Below are positions 1-9,436 of a stretch of DNA of 64,000 nt, in pieces. Source of the stretch: Xenococcus sp. PCC 7305 (GTDB lineage Bacteria; Cyanobacteriota; Cyanobacteriia; Cyanobacteriales; Xenococcaceae). Within the stretch, counting starts at the first letter, position 1. Each line of letters opens with the position of its first letter. Location: contig NZ_ALVZ01000224.1 in NCBI RefSeq assembly GCF_000332055.1, forward strand, positions 1 through 64,000, read 5' to 3'. The notes under the pieces were generated by a model. The model searched no databases, was not told the DNA's origin, and worked only from the letters and a program-made list of their open reading frames with translations. Made by a program: the position numbers and the translations under genes.

Positions 1-161
1 TCAAAAATATTTCTCAAATAGAGCATTCAAGACACAGGAGTATCTGGAATTTTCTGGTGAATCTTCTGGCTGGATTAGTAGCTTACTCTTATTTCCCGCA
101 GAAACCTTCTCTTGATCTAGAGCCCAAAGCTTTATCGGCTCTCCCTCCTACTGTTTTTTAA
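1..161 (+). mobile_element. C-terminal end of an IS982-like transposase (partial, runs off the window)
   Basis: Reading frame 3 is open from the window edge to a TAA at 159-161. It encodes a C-terminal segment with [20 protein letters not shown] followed by [10 protein letters not shown]. An arginine-rich RHRS start followed by a hydrophobic [13 protein letters not shown] stretch and a PKKPS-like end is what I recall for the C-terminus of cyanobacterial IS982-family transposases. Only about 52 residues are visible, so neither the DDE residues nor the upstream end can be checked. No terminal repeat was found in the next 200 bp. The family assignment rests on recalled sequence similarity alone. 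Confidence 0.55.
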
Positions 162-296
162 CCCTGATTCAGCAGCTAGAAGATAGAGCCTAATCCATTT
201 TAAATCTCATGACGCACAAAGCGCCAAGCTTTGCTGAGCGCAATTTATTTTTTAGCGATCGCGTATGGTCTTGGTTTCATCTTGTCGAACTCAGGT

Positions 297-322
297 TATT
301 TACACCCGCGTCCACTGGTTTA
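297..322. repeat. Solo 3' end of the ACTAGT heptamer cassette
   Basis: The bases TTATTTACACCCGCGTCCAC at 298-317, followed by TGGTT, closely match the right end of the cassette at 50925-51013 (TTATTTACGCCCGCGTTCAC followed by TAGTT). The left end and the heptamers are missing here, so this looks like a decayed copy. Confidence 0.4.
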
Positions 323-364
323 GATTTAGCAATCTAATTTGAAATGAAACTATGTTCAATTGAT

Positions 365-479
365 TAGACCTCTTGCAAAAATACGAATTTTCGTCGTTTC
401 AGCGATTATGCAAAATCGCTATGTACATTATGCTCAGGGGTTTATAGAAATACGCTCAATTAATTATGCAAGAGGTCTA
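365..479. mobile_element. MITE-like element with perfect 13-bp terminal inverted repeats
   Basis: TAGACCTCTTGCA at 365-377 is mirrored exactly by TGCAAGAGGTCTA at 467-479, giving a 115-bp unit. It has no coding capacity and an AT-rich centre. No clear target-site duplication flanks it. The transposase fragment at the window start may belong to the parent family, but its ends are not visible, so this is inference. A short open frame (466-552) leaves the right end and stops just before the KTSC gene; it may be the tail of a gene the element entered. Confidence 0.6.
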
Positions 480-571
480 TTTAAGACCAAAGATTATTGA
501 TGTTTACGGACAAGAGGAAATTTCTCAACAATCTTTAAGCGAAATAGAATAGTAATTTGGAGTTTTTTAGC

Positions 572-772
572 ATGAATATGATTCCAGTTCGCTCATCGGC
601 AATATGTGCCATCGGTTATGATTCACTAACTCGTCGAATGCAAATTAATTTTCACGACAGCGGTACTTATACATTTTGCCGAGTGCCACAACGTATCTTT
701 GATGGATTTCTTTCCGCCAGCTCAAAAGGAACATACTACAATCGATATATTCGAGATCGTTATCATTGTTAG
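572..772 (+). CDS. KTSC domain protein
   Basis: A 66-aa protein whose body (VRSSAICAIGYD, then a short beta-rich middle, then SSKGTYYNRYIRDRY) matches the KTSC domain, a small fold named for its Lys-Thr-Ser-Cys-type motif and usually found alone or fused in phage and accessory proteins. Its function is unknown. I start it at ATG 572; an in-frame TTG at 557 is also possible. The gene ends by overlapping the truncated end of the convergent STAND-gene remnant, so the join may be a recombination point. The domain looks complete at its C-terminus. Confidence 0.6.
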   Translation: MNMIPVRSSAICAIGYDSLTRRMQINFHDSGTYTFCRVPQRIFDGFLSASSKGTYYNRYIRDRYHC

Positions 773-1839
773 ACAAAAAACTGCTGACACAGTTCCTTCG
801 CCGTAGCTAATTCCAAATTTACCTTCTCTGAACCAATTAATTCAGAAAGTAATTCTAGTGATTCCGACTCCGATAGAACTTGCAAATACAGAGAATTAGC
901 TAGCTCTAACTTAAGTCTTGTAGTAACTAAAACTTTAAATTGTGATGATTGTGGCGGTAAATAGGATTCAATCTTTTCGTAATCGGTAACATCATCCAGA
1001 ACTATTAATGTATTTCCCTTGTTCCAACGCTGCCAACACCAAGTAACCTGCTCTAATAACTCAAGATCTTCTGGAGGAGTTAGACCTAAATAATTACGAG
1101 CAAAATTTACTATTTGTAAACCAATATCTTGATCTCGGCAAAATAACCAACAAATCCCGCCTGGATAAGTATTACATTGCAAATTGGTTAAAGAATAAAC
1201 GATCGCGAGTTCAGTTTTCCCAATTCCTCCCATACCTTCAATATGGGCAATAGTTACCTGATTTTTTTCTTGTAATTGTTGACTAAGACGAATTAATTCT
1301 TCTTGTCTACCGACAAACTTATCAGTACTACGTCGAGGAATATTTTGTGGGGGATTTAACTTTGTCCGTTCCCAATCGGACGACTCCAGTCAATTATCTT
1401 TGCCATGGAAATGCATCTCCTTAGCGATATACTGGGTACTTTCTCCCTCAGCTGTTGCAATTATGCCTGTACCATTGTCAGAAATATTCTGTGTTATTGG
1501 GCTATTATCTTGAAGTTTCCCAGCATTAATTTCTTGGGCAATTGTTTGAACTTGAGAAGTAAATTCTGGATCTTTATTCAGAGCGGCTTTTAGATAAGTC
1601 GCCACTTCTGATAAATCTTGTTCCGTACCTTCTTCAATATTTTTTAGAGCATTTTCTGCATCCGAATTACCCCGTAATTTTTGCCAAATCATTTTACGGA
1701 GTTGATCCATCTTATCGATCGCCACTGAATTAAATTTAGTACTTAATTCATCGAAACTAGTTTCTAGATATTTTTGAAAAGCTAGAGTCGCGATCGCTGT
1801 CACCGCTGATAGAGTTATTGGTTCCATAAGCTTGTGCAA
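769..1839 (-). pseudogene. STAND (NB-ARC) NTPase gene split by in-frame TGA and truncated at its 3' end
   Basis: Two open segments lie in the same frame. The first (1839-1390) encodes a 149-aa N-terminal region with an alpha-helical effector-like part and an end of the form TQYIAKEMHFHG. It stops at a TGA (1392-1390). The frame then stays open with no ATG, GTG or TTG until ATG 1233, and the codons between read sensibly (IPRR, FVGRQEELIRL, then a P-loop GGIGKTELA). A Walker B-like LIVLDDV and a VTTRLK sensor follow. The protein ends abruptly after ATAKELCQQ, where NB-ARC proteins continue into the winged-helix and TPR sensor region. An intact gene would be far longer. STAND NTPases often act in signalling or phage defence; this copy is probably dead. 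The TGA could have arisen from a TGG Trp codon. Confidence 0.65.
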
Positions 1840-2038
1840 ATAAGAGTGCTTTCGATTATTTGAGAGTTGTCAGGCGATCGCCACAAAAATTTTCTCTTAC
1901 ATCTTATGATAGGAGAATTTAGAATTTTAGTTTAGATATTAATTATAATGTTCTTTTATGCCATTAGACTGAGCATGACCTGAAATTTCGCAATTATTTT
2001 CACTGATAAAATAAGATATATAGTGCAAAATAACTCGC

Positions 2039-2305
2039 ATGACTCCAAACCAAGAAATACAAATTCAAGTCCATACTGACTCGGACGGCATGATACATCT
2101 GGATATCCCCACAGATTTAATAGATCAAGATCTCCAGCTTAAAGTCTCATTTGCTACCCCAAAACCCAAATCACCTCAAGATGAAGAACTCCAAGAGATT
2201 CTTGCTAATGCTAAACCCACAAGCAATCTAGCAGAGTATGCTGGAAAATTAAACCTCACTGAAGACCCCTTAACCTTTCAGGAAAATATTCGCAGTGAAT
2301 GGTAA
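2039..2305 (+). CDS. Antitoxin of a VapBC-type pair
   Basis: An 88-aa acidic protein with an N-terminal beta-rich part (IQIQVHTDSDGMIHLDIP) and a C-terminal helical tail ending in a RSEW-like motif. I do not recognise a named antitoxin family, but its position is diagnostic: it overlaps the start of the PIN-domain toxin gene by 11 bp, the usual translational coupling of an antitoxin with its toxin. The N-terminal part probably binds DNA or dimerises and the tail wraps the toxin; that is inferred from family architecture. It is likely autoregulated together with the toxin from the AT-rich region upstream. Confidence 0.7.
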   Translation: MTPNQEIQIQVHTDSDGMIHLDIPTDLIDQDLQLKVSFATPKPKSPQDEELQEILANAKPTSNLAEYAGKLNLTEDPLTFQENIRSEW

Positions 2306-2666
2306 TCCTTTTCTGGTATTAGATACTAATGTGGTTTTATACCATCTAGGGAATCGTTTACAAAAGCCCTTAGAAAAGAAGCAGTATGCGATCTCCATCA
2401 TCACAGAAATAGAATTACTCTCTTATCCGAAAATCCAGGCCGATGAAATCACAATTCTTGAAAATTTTATTGCTCAAACAACCGTCATTGAACTAAGAAA
2501 TTCGATTAAAAAAGAAACGATCGCACTACGGAAAAAATACCAGCTCAAAGTCCCAGATGCTATTATTGCTGCCACCGCTCTGAGGTTAAAATCACCTTTA
2601 CTAACCAATGATAAAAAACTCTTAAATATTTCAGAAATTGAGACTTACTCTGTCCCAATAATCTAA
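2295..2666 (+). CDS. PIN-domain toxin (VapC-like ribonuclease)
   Basis: A 123-aa protein with the full PIN layout: LDTNVVLYHL near residue 10 (first acidic residue), TEIELLSYP near 40 (Glu), VPDAIIAATA near 95 (Asp) and TNDKKL near 110 (last Asp). These four acidic positions coordinate metal in VapC-type RNases. The length is normal for a free-standing PIN toxin. The start overlaps the antitoxin gene, so the two are translationally coupled. The target RNA cannot be told from sequence. The gene appears intact, unlike the other toxin-antitoxin relics in this window. Confidence 0.85.
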   Translation: MNGNPFLVLDTNVVLYHLGNRLQKPLEKKQYAISIITEIELLSYPKIQADEITILENFIAQTTVIELRNSIKKETIALRKKYQLKVPDAIIAATALRLKSPLLTNDKKLLNISEIETYSVPII

Positions 2667-2688
2667 AATTAATCCCAATTCTTTACAC

Positions 2689-2850
2689 TTAAAACTTTTT
2701 CCTGATATTAACAATTTTTTCGGAATGATATTCTTCAATTTCAGGCAAACAGAGATTTTCTATATTTTTCATAGTTATCTCATCTACTAATCCACTTTTA
2801 TTCAGATCTTTAACAGTAGAAGTAATTGACTCTGCAATAGATTCTCTCAT
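2689..2850 (-). pseudogene. Truncated HigA/NadS-like antitoxin (N-terminal fragment only)
   Basis: A 53-codon frame starts at ATG 2850 behind a strong SD (GGAGG, 9 bases upstream). It encodes MRESIAESITSTVKDL, then SGLVDEITMKNIENLCLPEI, then EKIVNIRKKF before TAA. This is the N-terminal linker of the XRE-family antitoxins that pair with RelE/HigB-like toxins. In intact members the IRKK stretch leads into the helix-turn-helix, which is missing here. No toxin gene lies upstream. The fragment converges on the PIN toxin gene. It could still be translated but would lack the DNA-binding domain. Confidence 0.6.
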
Positions 2851-2946
2851 TATTTCACCTCCGTAAAATCTCCATTTTTAATAGCCCTCTCATAGCTCCC
2901 AGCCAATGATAATCTTATTTCTTCTCATTTTAATTTTCGGAGAGTG

Positions 2947-2970
2947 TTCCCTATTCCCTATTCCCTATTC
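2947..2970. repeat. Heptamer tract (TTCCCTA units)
   Basis: About three and a half tandem copies of a 7-bp unit lie in the 340-bp gene-free stretch between the broken antitoxin and ftsH. That stretch otherwise holds only the ftsH terminator. Confidence 0.7.
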
Positions 2971-3085
2971 ACCGTTCTCGAAAGCAGAACTGTCTGTCTC
3001 TCACTAAGGGATATGGATATGTCGGCTTTTTGCTCTTTGTTGCTATATAGCTTACTTTACGCCTACCTCCTCTAAATAATCCATC

Positions 3086-3116
3086 AAAAAAGCACACTCT
3101 AATAAAAGAATGTGCT
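3086..3116 (-). terminator. Rho-independent terminator of ftsH
   Basis: On the minus strand, AGCACATTCT and AGAGTGTGCT form a 10-bp stem with one G-U pair and a 6-nt loop, followed at once by six Ts (3091-3086). It sits about 75 bp past the ftsH stop codon. Confidence 0.8.
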
Positions 3117-3191
3117 GAAAGTCTTTTGATATAGTGAAAAGCAAAGATACAAAGCTTAGAGCTTAGATATTAAAGCTAATCGCAAAGCTAT

Positions 3192-5042
3192 TTAAGCTAA
3201 CGTTGCCATTTTCACGTCGTTGCTAGCTAAAAGATCTTGTAATTCATCAGAATCTACAGTTTCTTTGTCAACTAACATTTCGGCTAATCTGTCTAGAATA
3301 GAACGATTTTCCACTAGGACTTCTTTAGCCCGACGATAAGCTTGGTCAACTAAGTTGCGAATCTCTTCATCGATCGCCGAAGCAGTTTCATCGGAGAAAT
3401 CGCGATCGCTAGCGATATCACGACCCAAGAACACATTGCCATTTTGACGACCCAAAGCTACAGGCCCCAAGCGATCGCTCATCCCAAAGCGAGTAACCAT
3501 TTGACGAGCCACTCTAGTTACTTGTTGCAAGTCATTAGAAGCCCCAGTAGTTACTTCTTCTTCACCAAAAATGATTTCTTCTGCCAAACGACCACCTAAA
3601 GCAACTGCCATTTGGTTTTGCAGATAGGAACGAGAATACAACCCAGATTCCATACGATCTTCGCTAGGAGTGAACCAAGTCAAACCACCAGCACGGCCGC
3701 GGGGAATAATGCTGATTTTTTGCACAGGATCATAATCAGGCATTAAGGCACCAACTAAAGCGTGACCAGCTTCATGGTAAGCCACTAGTTCTTTGCGTTT
3801 TTCGCTCATAACACGGTTTTTCTTCTCTGGCCCTGCTAATACGCGATCAATCGCATCATTAACTTCGTCCATAGAGATTTCCGTCAAATTACGACGAGCG
3901 GCCAGGATTGCTGCTTCATTAAGTAAGTTAGCTAAATCAGCCCCAGTAAACCCAGGAGTTCGACGAGCTATTTTATCGAGGTCAACATCTTTAGAAAGAG
4001 TTTTACCACGAGAATGAACATTTAAAATTTCTGTACGACCTGAATAATCAGGGCGGTCTACTACTACCTGGCGATCAAAACGACCAGGACGTAATAATGC
4101 AGCGTCAAGGACATCAGGACGGTTAGTCGCCGCAATCAGGATAATACCAGTATTGCCTTCAAATCCATCCATTTCGGTCAGTAATTGGTTAAGAGTTTGT
4201 TCTCTCTCATCATTACCTCCACCTAAACCAGCACCCCGTTGACGACCAACAGCGTCAATCTCATCGATGAATACGATACAAGGAGCATTAGTTTTGGCTT
4301 GTTCAAACAAATCACGAACCCGAGAAGCACCCACACCAACAAACATTTCTACAAATTCAGAACCAGAAATGCTGAAAAAAGGTACCCCAGCTTCCCCAGC
4401 GACAGCCTTAGCTAAAAGAGTTTTACCTGTTCCTGGAGGGCCAACTAAAAGAACACCCTTAGGAATTTTTGCTCCAATAGCAGTAAAGCGATCAGCATTT
4501 TTAAGGAAATCAACAACTTCAGTAAGCTCAAGTTTCGCTTGTTCAATTCCAGCTACATCACCAAAAGTTACTTGAGTTTTTGGCTCCATCTGAACTCTAG
4601 CTTTCGATTTCCCAAAATTCATTGCTTGAGATCCTGGGCCACTTTGGGCTCTTCTGAGTAGGAAAAATAAACCGACTAATAACAAGATGGGGAAAAAGAG
4701 ACTGCTAAGGATACCAAACCAAGCGCCTTGGTCACTTTCAGGTAACACAGCGATGTCAACATCATTTTTCATCAAGATATCAATTAGCTCAGGATCATTG
4801 GGTAAATTAACCAAGATCGGATTCCCCATAAGGTCGGTAACTCTAGCCTTAGTACGGTCTGCACTAATTTGAACTATCTCAACCTTATTGTTTTGAACTT
4901 CATCAATTAGCTTACTGTAAGCCCATCTTTGTTGACTTTGAGGTTTCTGATCTAAAAAGGCTGTACCCAAAGCTATGACCACGATCGCCAGTAGTACATA
5001 TAGCCCTGCATTCCGCCATTTTTTGTTATTGTTTTTGCTCAC
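3192..5042 (-). CDS. ftsH: ATP-dependent zinc metalloprotease FtsH (FtsH3-type)
   Basis: A 616-aa membrane AAA+ protease. A first membrane helix spans residues 12-30, a lumenal or periplasmic segment follows, and a second helix spans 108-128. The AAA module has Walker A GPPGTGKT at 201-208, Walker B IVFIDEID near 256-263 and the second region of homology around 306-322. The zinc site HEAGH is at 424-428. The overall sequence recalls the Synechocystis Slr1604 (FtsH3) type, which forms hetero-complexes with other FtsH proteins and degrades membrane and soluble substrates. Cyanobacteria usually carry four ftsH paralogues, so the number 3 is inference. The gene stands alone with a good terminator. 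Confidence 0.95.
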   Translation of the reverse strand: MSKNNNKKWRNAGLYVLLAIVVIALGTAFLDQKPQSQQRWAYSKLIDEVQNNKVEIVQISADRTKARVTDLMGNPILVNLPNDPELIDILMKNDVDIAVLPESDQGAWFGILSSLFFPILLLVGLFFLLRRAQSGPGSQAMNFGKSKARVQMEPKTQVTFGDVAGIEQAKLELTEVVDFLKNADRFTAIGAKIPKGVLLVGPPGTGKTLLAKAVAGEAGVPFFSISGSEFVEMFVGVGASRVRDLFEQAKTNAPCIVFIDEIDAVGRQRGAGLGGGNDEREQTLNQLLTEMDGFEGNTGIILIAATNRPDVLDAALLRPGRFDRQVVVDRPDYSGRTEILNVHSRGKTLSKDVDLDKIARRTPGFTGADLANLLNEAAILAARRNLTEISMDEVNDAIDRVLAGPEKKNRVMSEKRKELVAYHEAGHALVGALMPDYDPVQKISIIPRGRAGGLTWFTPSEDRMESGLYSRSYLQNQMAVALGGRLAEEIIFGEEEVTTGASNDLQQVTRVARQMVTRFGMSDRLGPVALGRQNGNVFLGRDIASDRDFSDETASAIDEEIRNLVDQAYRRAKEVLVENRSILDRLAEMLVDKETVDSDELQDLLASNDVKMATLA

Positions 5043-5202
5043 GCTTTATAGCCTCCCTTTGGCTTGTTATGAGGAATTTAAATCTCGATTTTTATTGTAG
5101 CGAGCCGCTCTAATGAGGGTCTCAGATAGTTTTACTTAAAAATATTACAGTTGTTAACTTATGTTAACGTTTCTCAGGAACTCTTGACTAGTATTATTTT
5201 TG

Positions 5203-5317
5203 AACTAGTGCCGCTACGCGGAAGTCAAAAGTCAAAAGTCAAAAGTCAAAAGTTTTTTATCACAGGGATTTCAAGCTTTTTGCATTGGTGTTGTATTTAC
5301 GCCCACGTCTACTAGTC
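5203..5317. repeat. ACTAGT-ended cassette with GTCAAAA heptamers
   Basis: The unit begins AACTAGTGCCGCTACGCGG, carries four tandem copies of the 7-mer GTCAAAA (5224-5253), and ends CGCCCACGTCTACTAGT beside the stop codon of the DUF1537 gene. Both ends match the cassette at 50925-51013, which carries a different heptamer. Confidence 0.6.
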
Positions 5318-6661
5318 TTAAATGTTGCTCTGACTACTATTTTTGTTAATTCTCTGCCATGCAGTCACTAAACTTTGCTCATCGCCAACATTTCCTGGAA
5401 ATAAAACTACAGGCAAACTGGAAAACTTTTCATGGGTAGCCGCAGTGCGAACTACACAACAGCCAGGCAATATTTGACCAAGCAAACGCACAGTAGTCAA
5501 GGCTAAGCCCTTACTCAGTAGGTTATTGGATGTGATCCCACCTTTACTAATGATAAATCCGATATCGGAAGGTAAGCCGCCCACAATATCCATCAAGAGA
5601 TTAGAAATAGTTTTGCCAAAATTGATATTTTCTTGAGAATCGGGCAGAATTACCTCCTGTCTGCTAGTAAAAATTACAGGGGTTTTTCCTTGTTGCCAGA
5701 CTTGCCAAACCCGATCGAGAGTTTTCTGCAAAATTATGGCTTTAGCTTCAGGATTATCTCGCACAAGCTCTACCTCAATTTCAATTCCCACAGTTGAGGA
5801 TTGCTTTAAAAGTTGTTCCAATTGCTGTGTTGTTTTCTGGACATGAGAGCCGACTAAAACCACTCCTGGGTTTTGGTGCTTTTTATAGTCAGCCATTGCT
5901 TCAGCGCTTACTGGTTGTTGACCTAGTTTAGCGAGGGATGTAATTAGGCTAGCGGCAGAGCGAAATAGAAAGCGTTTGCCTTGGTTTGTTGCGATACTAA
6001 GAGCAGCTATAAATCGCTCAAAATCTTCTTGAGTTTCTCCATCCACAACGACACAAGCGTTATTTTGCAGAGTCAGTAGTTGAGTAATGAGCTCTTCTGA
6101 ATATATATCTTCTCTTTGGATCGTGATTACTTCTTCTGGGGCAATTTTTCCGCGGGTTTTCTCGGCGACATAATCAGGCAAATAGCTATGACTAAAACTA
6201 AATCGGGAATCGCGAGCAAACTCAGTCTCGCTTACTGGAATTTTTTTACCATCTACTAATACATAATGAGTACTATTAAGCGTTACCCTGCCACCTTCAA
6301 AAAAAGCAGGAGTTAGAAAATGAGCATCGAAATCCCCTAATTCCTGAGCTATCACATCAGTCTCTAGGGGGTAATGTCCCCTTAAAGTGGAATCAGAACG
6401 ACTAATAACGAGAAAATTAGTCATGTTTTCGGCTTCTAGAGCAGCTTTCAGATTACAGCAAACTTCTTGCGTGACAATGGCTGCCTGACTAGGCGCGATC
6501 GCTCTAGTATTGGTTAAAACAAAGAAAATTGGCACTTCATCTCGCAAGCCCAATCTTAAAGTTTCGACATCCCATTTCATCAATAACAGGCAACCATGAA
6601 CAGTTTGTGAACCCGTCGGATCATCATCCAAAACAATAATCTTTAATTGATCACTTTCCAT
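5318..6661 (-). CDS. Four-carbon acid sugar kinase family protein (DUF1537)
   Basis: A 447-aa protein with the two-domain layout of the DUF1537/OtnK family: an N-terminal substrate-binding domain starting LDDDPTGSQTVHG (residues 11-23) and a C-terminal nucleotide-binding domain with ISKGGITSNNLL around residue 370. Family members phosphorylate tetronate-type acid sugars with ATP, usually beside an aldolase or dehydrogenase gene. No such partner is next to this gene, so the substrate is open. A heptamer tract (CCTCATC units, 6677-6706) lies just upstream of the start. The gene lies on the same strand as ftsH but is separated from it by a repeat cassette and probably not co-transcribed. Confidence 0.85.
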   Translation of the reverse strand: MESDQLKIIVLDDDPTGSQTVHGCLLLMKWDVETLRLGLRDEVPIFFVLTNTRAIAPSQAAIVTQEVCCNLKAALEAENMTNFLVISRSDSTLRGHYPLETDVIAQELGDFDAHFLTPAFFEGGRVTLNSTHYVLVDGKKIPVSETEFARDSRFSFSHSYLPDYVAEKTRGKIAPEEVITIQREDIYSEELITQLLTLQNNACVVVDGETQEDFERFIAALSIATNQGKRFLFRSAASLITSLAKLGQQPVSAEAMADYKKHQNPGVVLVGSHVQKTTQQLEQLLKQSSTVGIEIEVELVRDNPEAKAIILQKTLDRVWQVWQQGKTPVIFTSRQEVILPDSQENINFGKTISNLLMDIVGGLPSDIGFIISKGGITSNNLLSKGLALTTVRLLGQILPGCCVVRTAATHEKFSSLPVVLFPGNVGDEQSLVTAWQRINKNSSQSNI

Positions 6662-6676
6662 ATCTTACAAATCTTT

Positions 6677-6706
6677 CCTCATCCCTCATCCCTCATCCCT
6701 CATCCC
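6677..6706. repeat. Heptamer tract (CCTCATC units)
   Basis: About four tandem copies of a 7-bp unit directly upstream of the DUF1537 gene start. Confidence 0.7.
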
Positions 6707-6946
6707 CAATGTATCTTTTTCTTAAATTATTGCTAAGTATTTTGCACAACTTAAAATTACTTAGTTAGAATCTTGGACATCATTGTGAAAATGTCGTAAA
6801 AAAATTTCAAATTAGTAGGTGAGAATTACGAGATTAGCTAGTTGCAGGGATATTTGACCAGCTTAGGGGTTTATAGCGAGTCGGGAAGCAATTTTAGAAT
6901 TTTTTACAGGTAAAAATAGATTAATCGGGGACGGAGAAATCGAACT

Positions 6947-9241
6947 GTGCAGATTACTTTAGATTATTACAGAATACTCAGTGTACCTATTAAAGCCACT
7001 CAAGAGCAAGTTGACAAGTCTTTTGCCGATCGCGCTCAACAAGAACCTCGTCGAGAATATAGCCAATTTGCGATCGCAGCTCGTCAGAAGTTGCTCGAAA
7101 AAGCTCATCAAGTTCTTTCCGATGAATCTCAAAGAGCAGCCTATGATGCAAAATTCTTCACCACAATCAGTGAAAGCGATGAAGAAAATGGGGACAATGG
7201 AGAGCTCCAGGACAACCCTGATAGTGAGCTCGAATCTTCAACCGAAAAGCCCTCCCCTCAAGTTCAACTTTCGACAATTCCCGAAGAAGCAACTACTGCG
7301 ATTAGCCCTTCTATAGAAATACCAACCGCATTATTTGCTGGAGCATTATTAATTTATTATGAGTTAGCCGAATATGAACTCATATTGAGATTAGGGGTAG
7401 ATTATCTAAATAACACTATTTACTCCGAGCCTGCGATCGCCACAGAAAGCACAATTGAAAAAGTCGAAGAAGACCAAACAGAAAATAACCCGGAAAAGGA
7501 AGATATCATTCTTTCGGTTGTATTGTCTTATCTAGAATTGAGTCGAGAACAATGGCGTCGTAATAAATATGAAAATGCCGCGATTTCTGGTCAAATGGGC
7601 ATCAATCTTTTAGAAACCGAACAATTATTTCCCACACTCAAAGCTGAAATTGAAATGGATGTTCATAAGCTCAAACCCTACCGTATCCTGGAGTTATTGG
7701 CCAAAAGTCCCAGTAATTCCCCAGAAAGACTTAGGGGATTGCAACTACTCCAAGAAATGATTCGTCAAAGGCAAGGCATTGAGGGCAAAGGGAATGACTA
7801 TTCCGGACTTACCTTAGAAGAGTTTCTCCATTTCATTCAACAGTTGAGAGGCCATCTGACAGCCCAAGAACAACAAAAATTATTTGTTGCCGAAGCTAAA
7901 AGAGGTTCAGGTGTGGCAGGCTTTCTAGCTGTTTATGCCCTGATAGCTAGAGGCTATATTCATCAAAAACCCCAATTGATTTTGGAAGCACAACAATTAT
8001 TAAACCCCTTAAGTCAAACTCAAGATATCTCCTGGGAACAATCGATCTGTCACTTATTATTAGGTCAAACCGAACAGGCGATCGCTGCGGTCGAAAACAG
8101 TCCAGAATCAAAAATAGTCACAGCCATCAAGCAACGTTCCCAAGACAGTCCTGATATATTGACGGGAATCTGCTTCTATGGGGAAAAATGGCTACAAGAA
8201 GATGTGGTATCGCAATTTTGGGATTTAAAAAAACAGGAGCTCACTCTCGATGACTATTTCAGCAATCTCCAAGTCCAAGAGTACTTAGAACAATTAGCAC
8301 CGATCACCCCTATGATGGTGAAAGAGTCTCAAAAAACTCTGATAGCAAAGGAAAAAACCAGAGCAAAGACCAAACAAAGTCGCAACTTTTTCTCCTGGGG
8401 AAAACCCAAGCAATTGGCAGAAAAAGCACAACTACAAGGAGCAAACACAATATCAGAGCATTCTTCGAATGTTAATCAGACTTCAACCGCAACTCTAGAA
8501 CGTCATCCTTCAAACAATGGGCAACGCTCTCATACTTTAGCGGCCCAGAAGGGAAACTATCCTCCTGGGCAGGCAACTTCGCCGCCGAAGGGATTCCAAC
8601 AGAGATCTCAAACTAGATATAAATCACCTTTATGGCTCATCCTTCTCAAAAGTGGCATGCTGCTCATGGGTCTAATCTTTGGCCTGGGTGCTTTGGGTTT
8701 TCTCATCACCAGACAAACCATTAACCGCGATTCGCCTGAAATTGCCGAGACAACTCTTAATTCAGCACCAGCGGAGAGCACAATTGCCGAAACAAACTCA
8801 TCTGGCCTGACAAACCCTGAGATTGCCCAAGCAAAGCCAGCTCTTCCAGTTTTTGATGATGCCTCAGCACAACAAGTAATTCAAAAATGGCTTGATAGTA
8901 AATCGGCCGCATTAGGTAAATCCCATCAAATAGATAAGCTCAATGGTATCTTGGCCCCTGATTTGCTGACGAAATGGAGTAATACAGCTCGCTACTATCA
9001 ACAAACTAATACTTATCGCAATTACCAACATAATCTAAAAATCAGCTCAGTAGTCTTCGACCCCAAAAAACCTAACCTGGCAACAGTAGAAGCTGAGGTT
9101 CAAGAAGTTGCCCAGCATTATCAAGGTTCAAAACTAAACTCCTCCCAATCCTATGACGATAATCTTCTAGTGCGTTACCAATTGATTAAAAAAGGTGATA
9201 ATTGGTTGATTCAAACTAGCCAGGTTTTGAAAACACTCTAA
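6947..9241 (+). CDS. ftn2: Cell division protein Ftn2/ZipN (ARC6-like)
   Basis: A 764-aa protein starting at GTG 6947 with a GGAG-type SD. It has a J-like domain at residues 5-68 (LDYYRILSVPI... YDAKFF), an acidic linker, a long helical repeat region (about 130-480), one membrane helix near 560-590 (WLILLKSGMLLMGLIFGLGA) and a C-terminal DUF4101/IMS domain from about 645. This is the Ftn2/ZipN/ARC6 layout. The protein tethers FtsZ filaments to the membrane and recruits other divisome parts. The J-like domain lacks an HPD motif, as is usual for the family. ZipN binds FtsZ and SepF in model cyanobacteria; a short sepF gene lies 12 kb away at 20942. Confidence 0.92.
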   Translation: MQITLDYYRILSVPIKATQEQVDKSFADRAQQEPRREYSQFAIAARQKLLEKAHQVLSDESQRAAYDAKFFTTISESDEENGDNGELQDNPDSELESSTEKPSPQVQLSTIPEEATTAISPSIEIPTALFAGALLIYYELAEYELILRLGVDYLNNTIYSEPAIATESTIEKVEEDQTENNPEKEDIILSVVLSYLELSREQWRRNKYENAAISGQMGINLLETEQLFPTLKAEIEMDVHKLKPYRILELLAKSPSNSPERLRGLQLLQEMIRQRQGIEGKGNDYSGLTLEEFLHFIQQLRGHLTAQEQQKLFVAEAKRGSGVAGFLAVYALIARGYIHQKPQLILEAQQLLNPLSQTQDISWEQSICHLLLGQTEQAIAAVENSPESKIVTAIKQRSQDSPDILTGICFYGEKWLQEDVVSQFWDLKKQELTLDDYFSNLQVQEYLEQLAPITPMMVKESQKTLIAKEKTRAKTKQSRNFFSWGKPKQLAEKAQLQGANTISEHSSNVNQTSTATLERHPSNNGQRSHTLAAQKGNYPPGQATSPPKGFQQRSQTRYKSPLWLILLKSGMLLMGLIFGLGALGFLITRQTINRDSPEIAETTLNSAPAESTIAETNSSGLTNPEIAQAKPALPVFDDASAQQVIQKWLDSKSAALGKSHQIDKLNGILAPDLLTKWSNTARYYQQTNTYRNYQHNLKISSVVFDPKKPNLATVEAEVQEVAQHYQGSKLNSSQSYDDNLLVRYQLIKKGDNWLIQTSQVLKTL

Positions 9242-9436
9242 ACCCAGGAACCATGAATTAGCAATGAGGAACCAGGAGCAGTACTTCGTTTCTCTGTTCT
9301 TAATATGATGGTTATTTATGGTAGAATTTAGAGATTAAAAGCCATTATAAAGAAAATTACCGATCAAGTTAATCATTAAAAACTGATTTTTGGCTAATAA
9401 ATCTAATTTTTGCCTGTTTTTGGAGTTTTTTATTCT

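Noticed and set aside
1-3000. Prophage or defence island at the window start
   Set aside because: Apart from one broken STAND gene and toxin-antitoxin relics, no integrase, phage structural genes or restriction genes are present.
4267-4575. Plus-strand frame inside ftsH
   Set aside because: It is a shadow of the strongly conserved AAA domain on the other strand, with no SD or homology.
9410-9436. Extended gyrA start at TTG 9410
   Set aside because: The extra nine residues have no counterpart in GyrA and ATG 9437 has a better-placed SD; with it the catalytic Tyr is number 122 as in E. coli.
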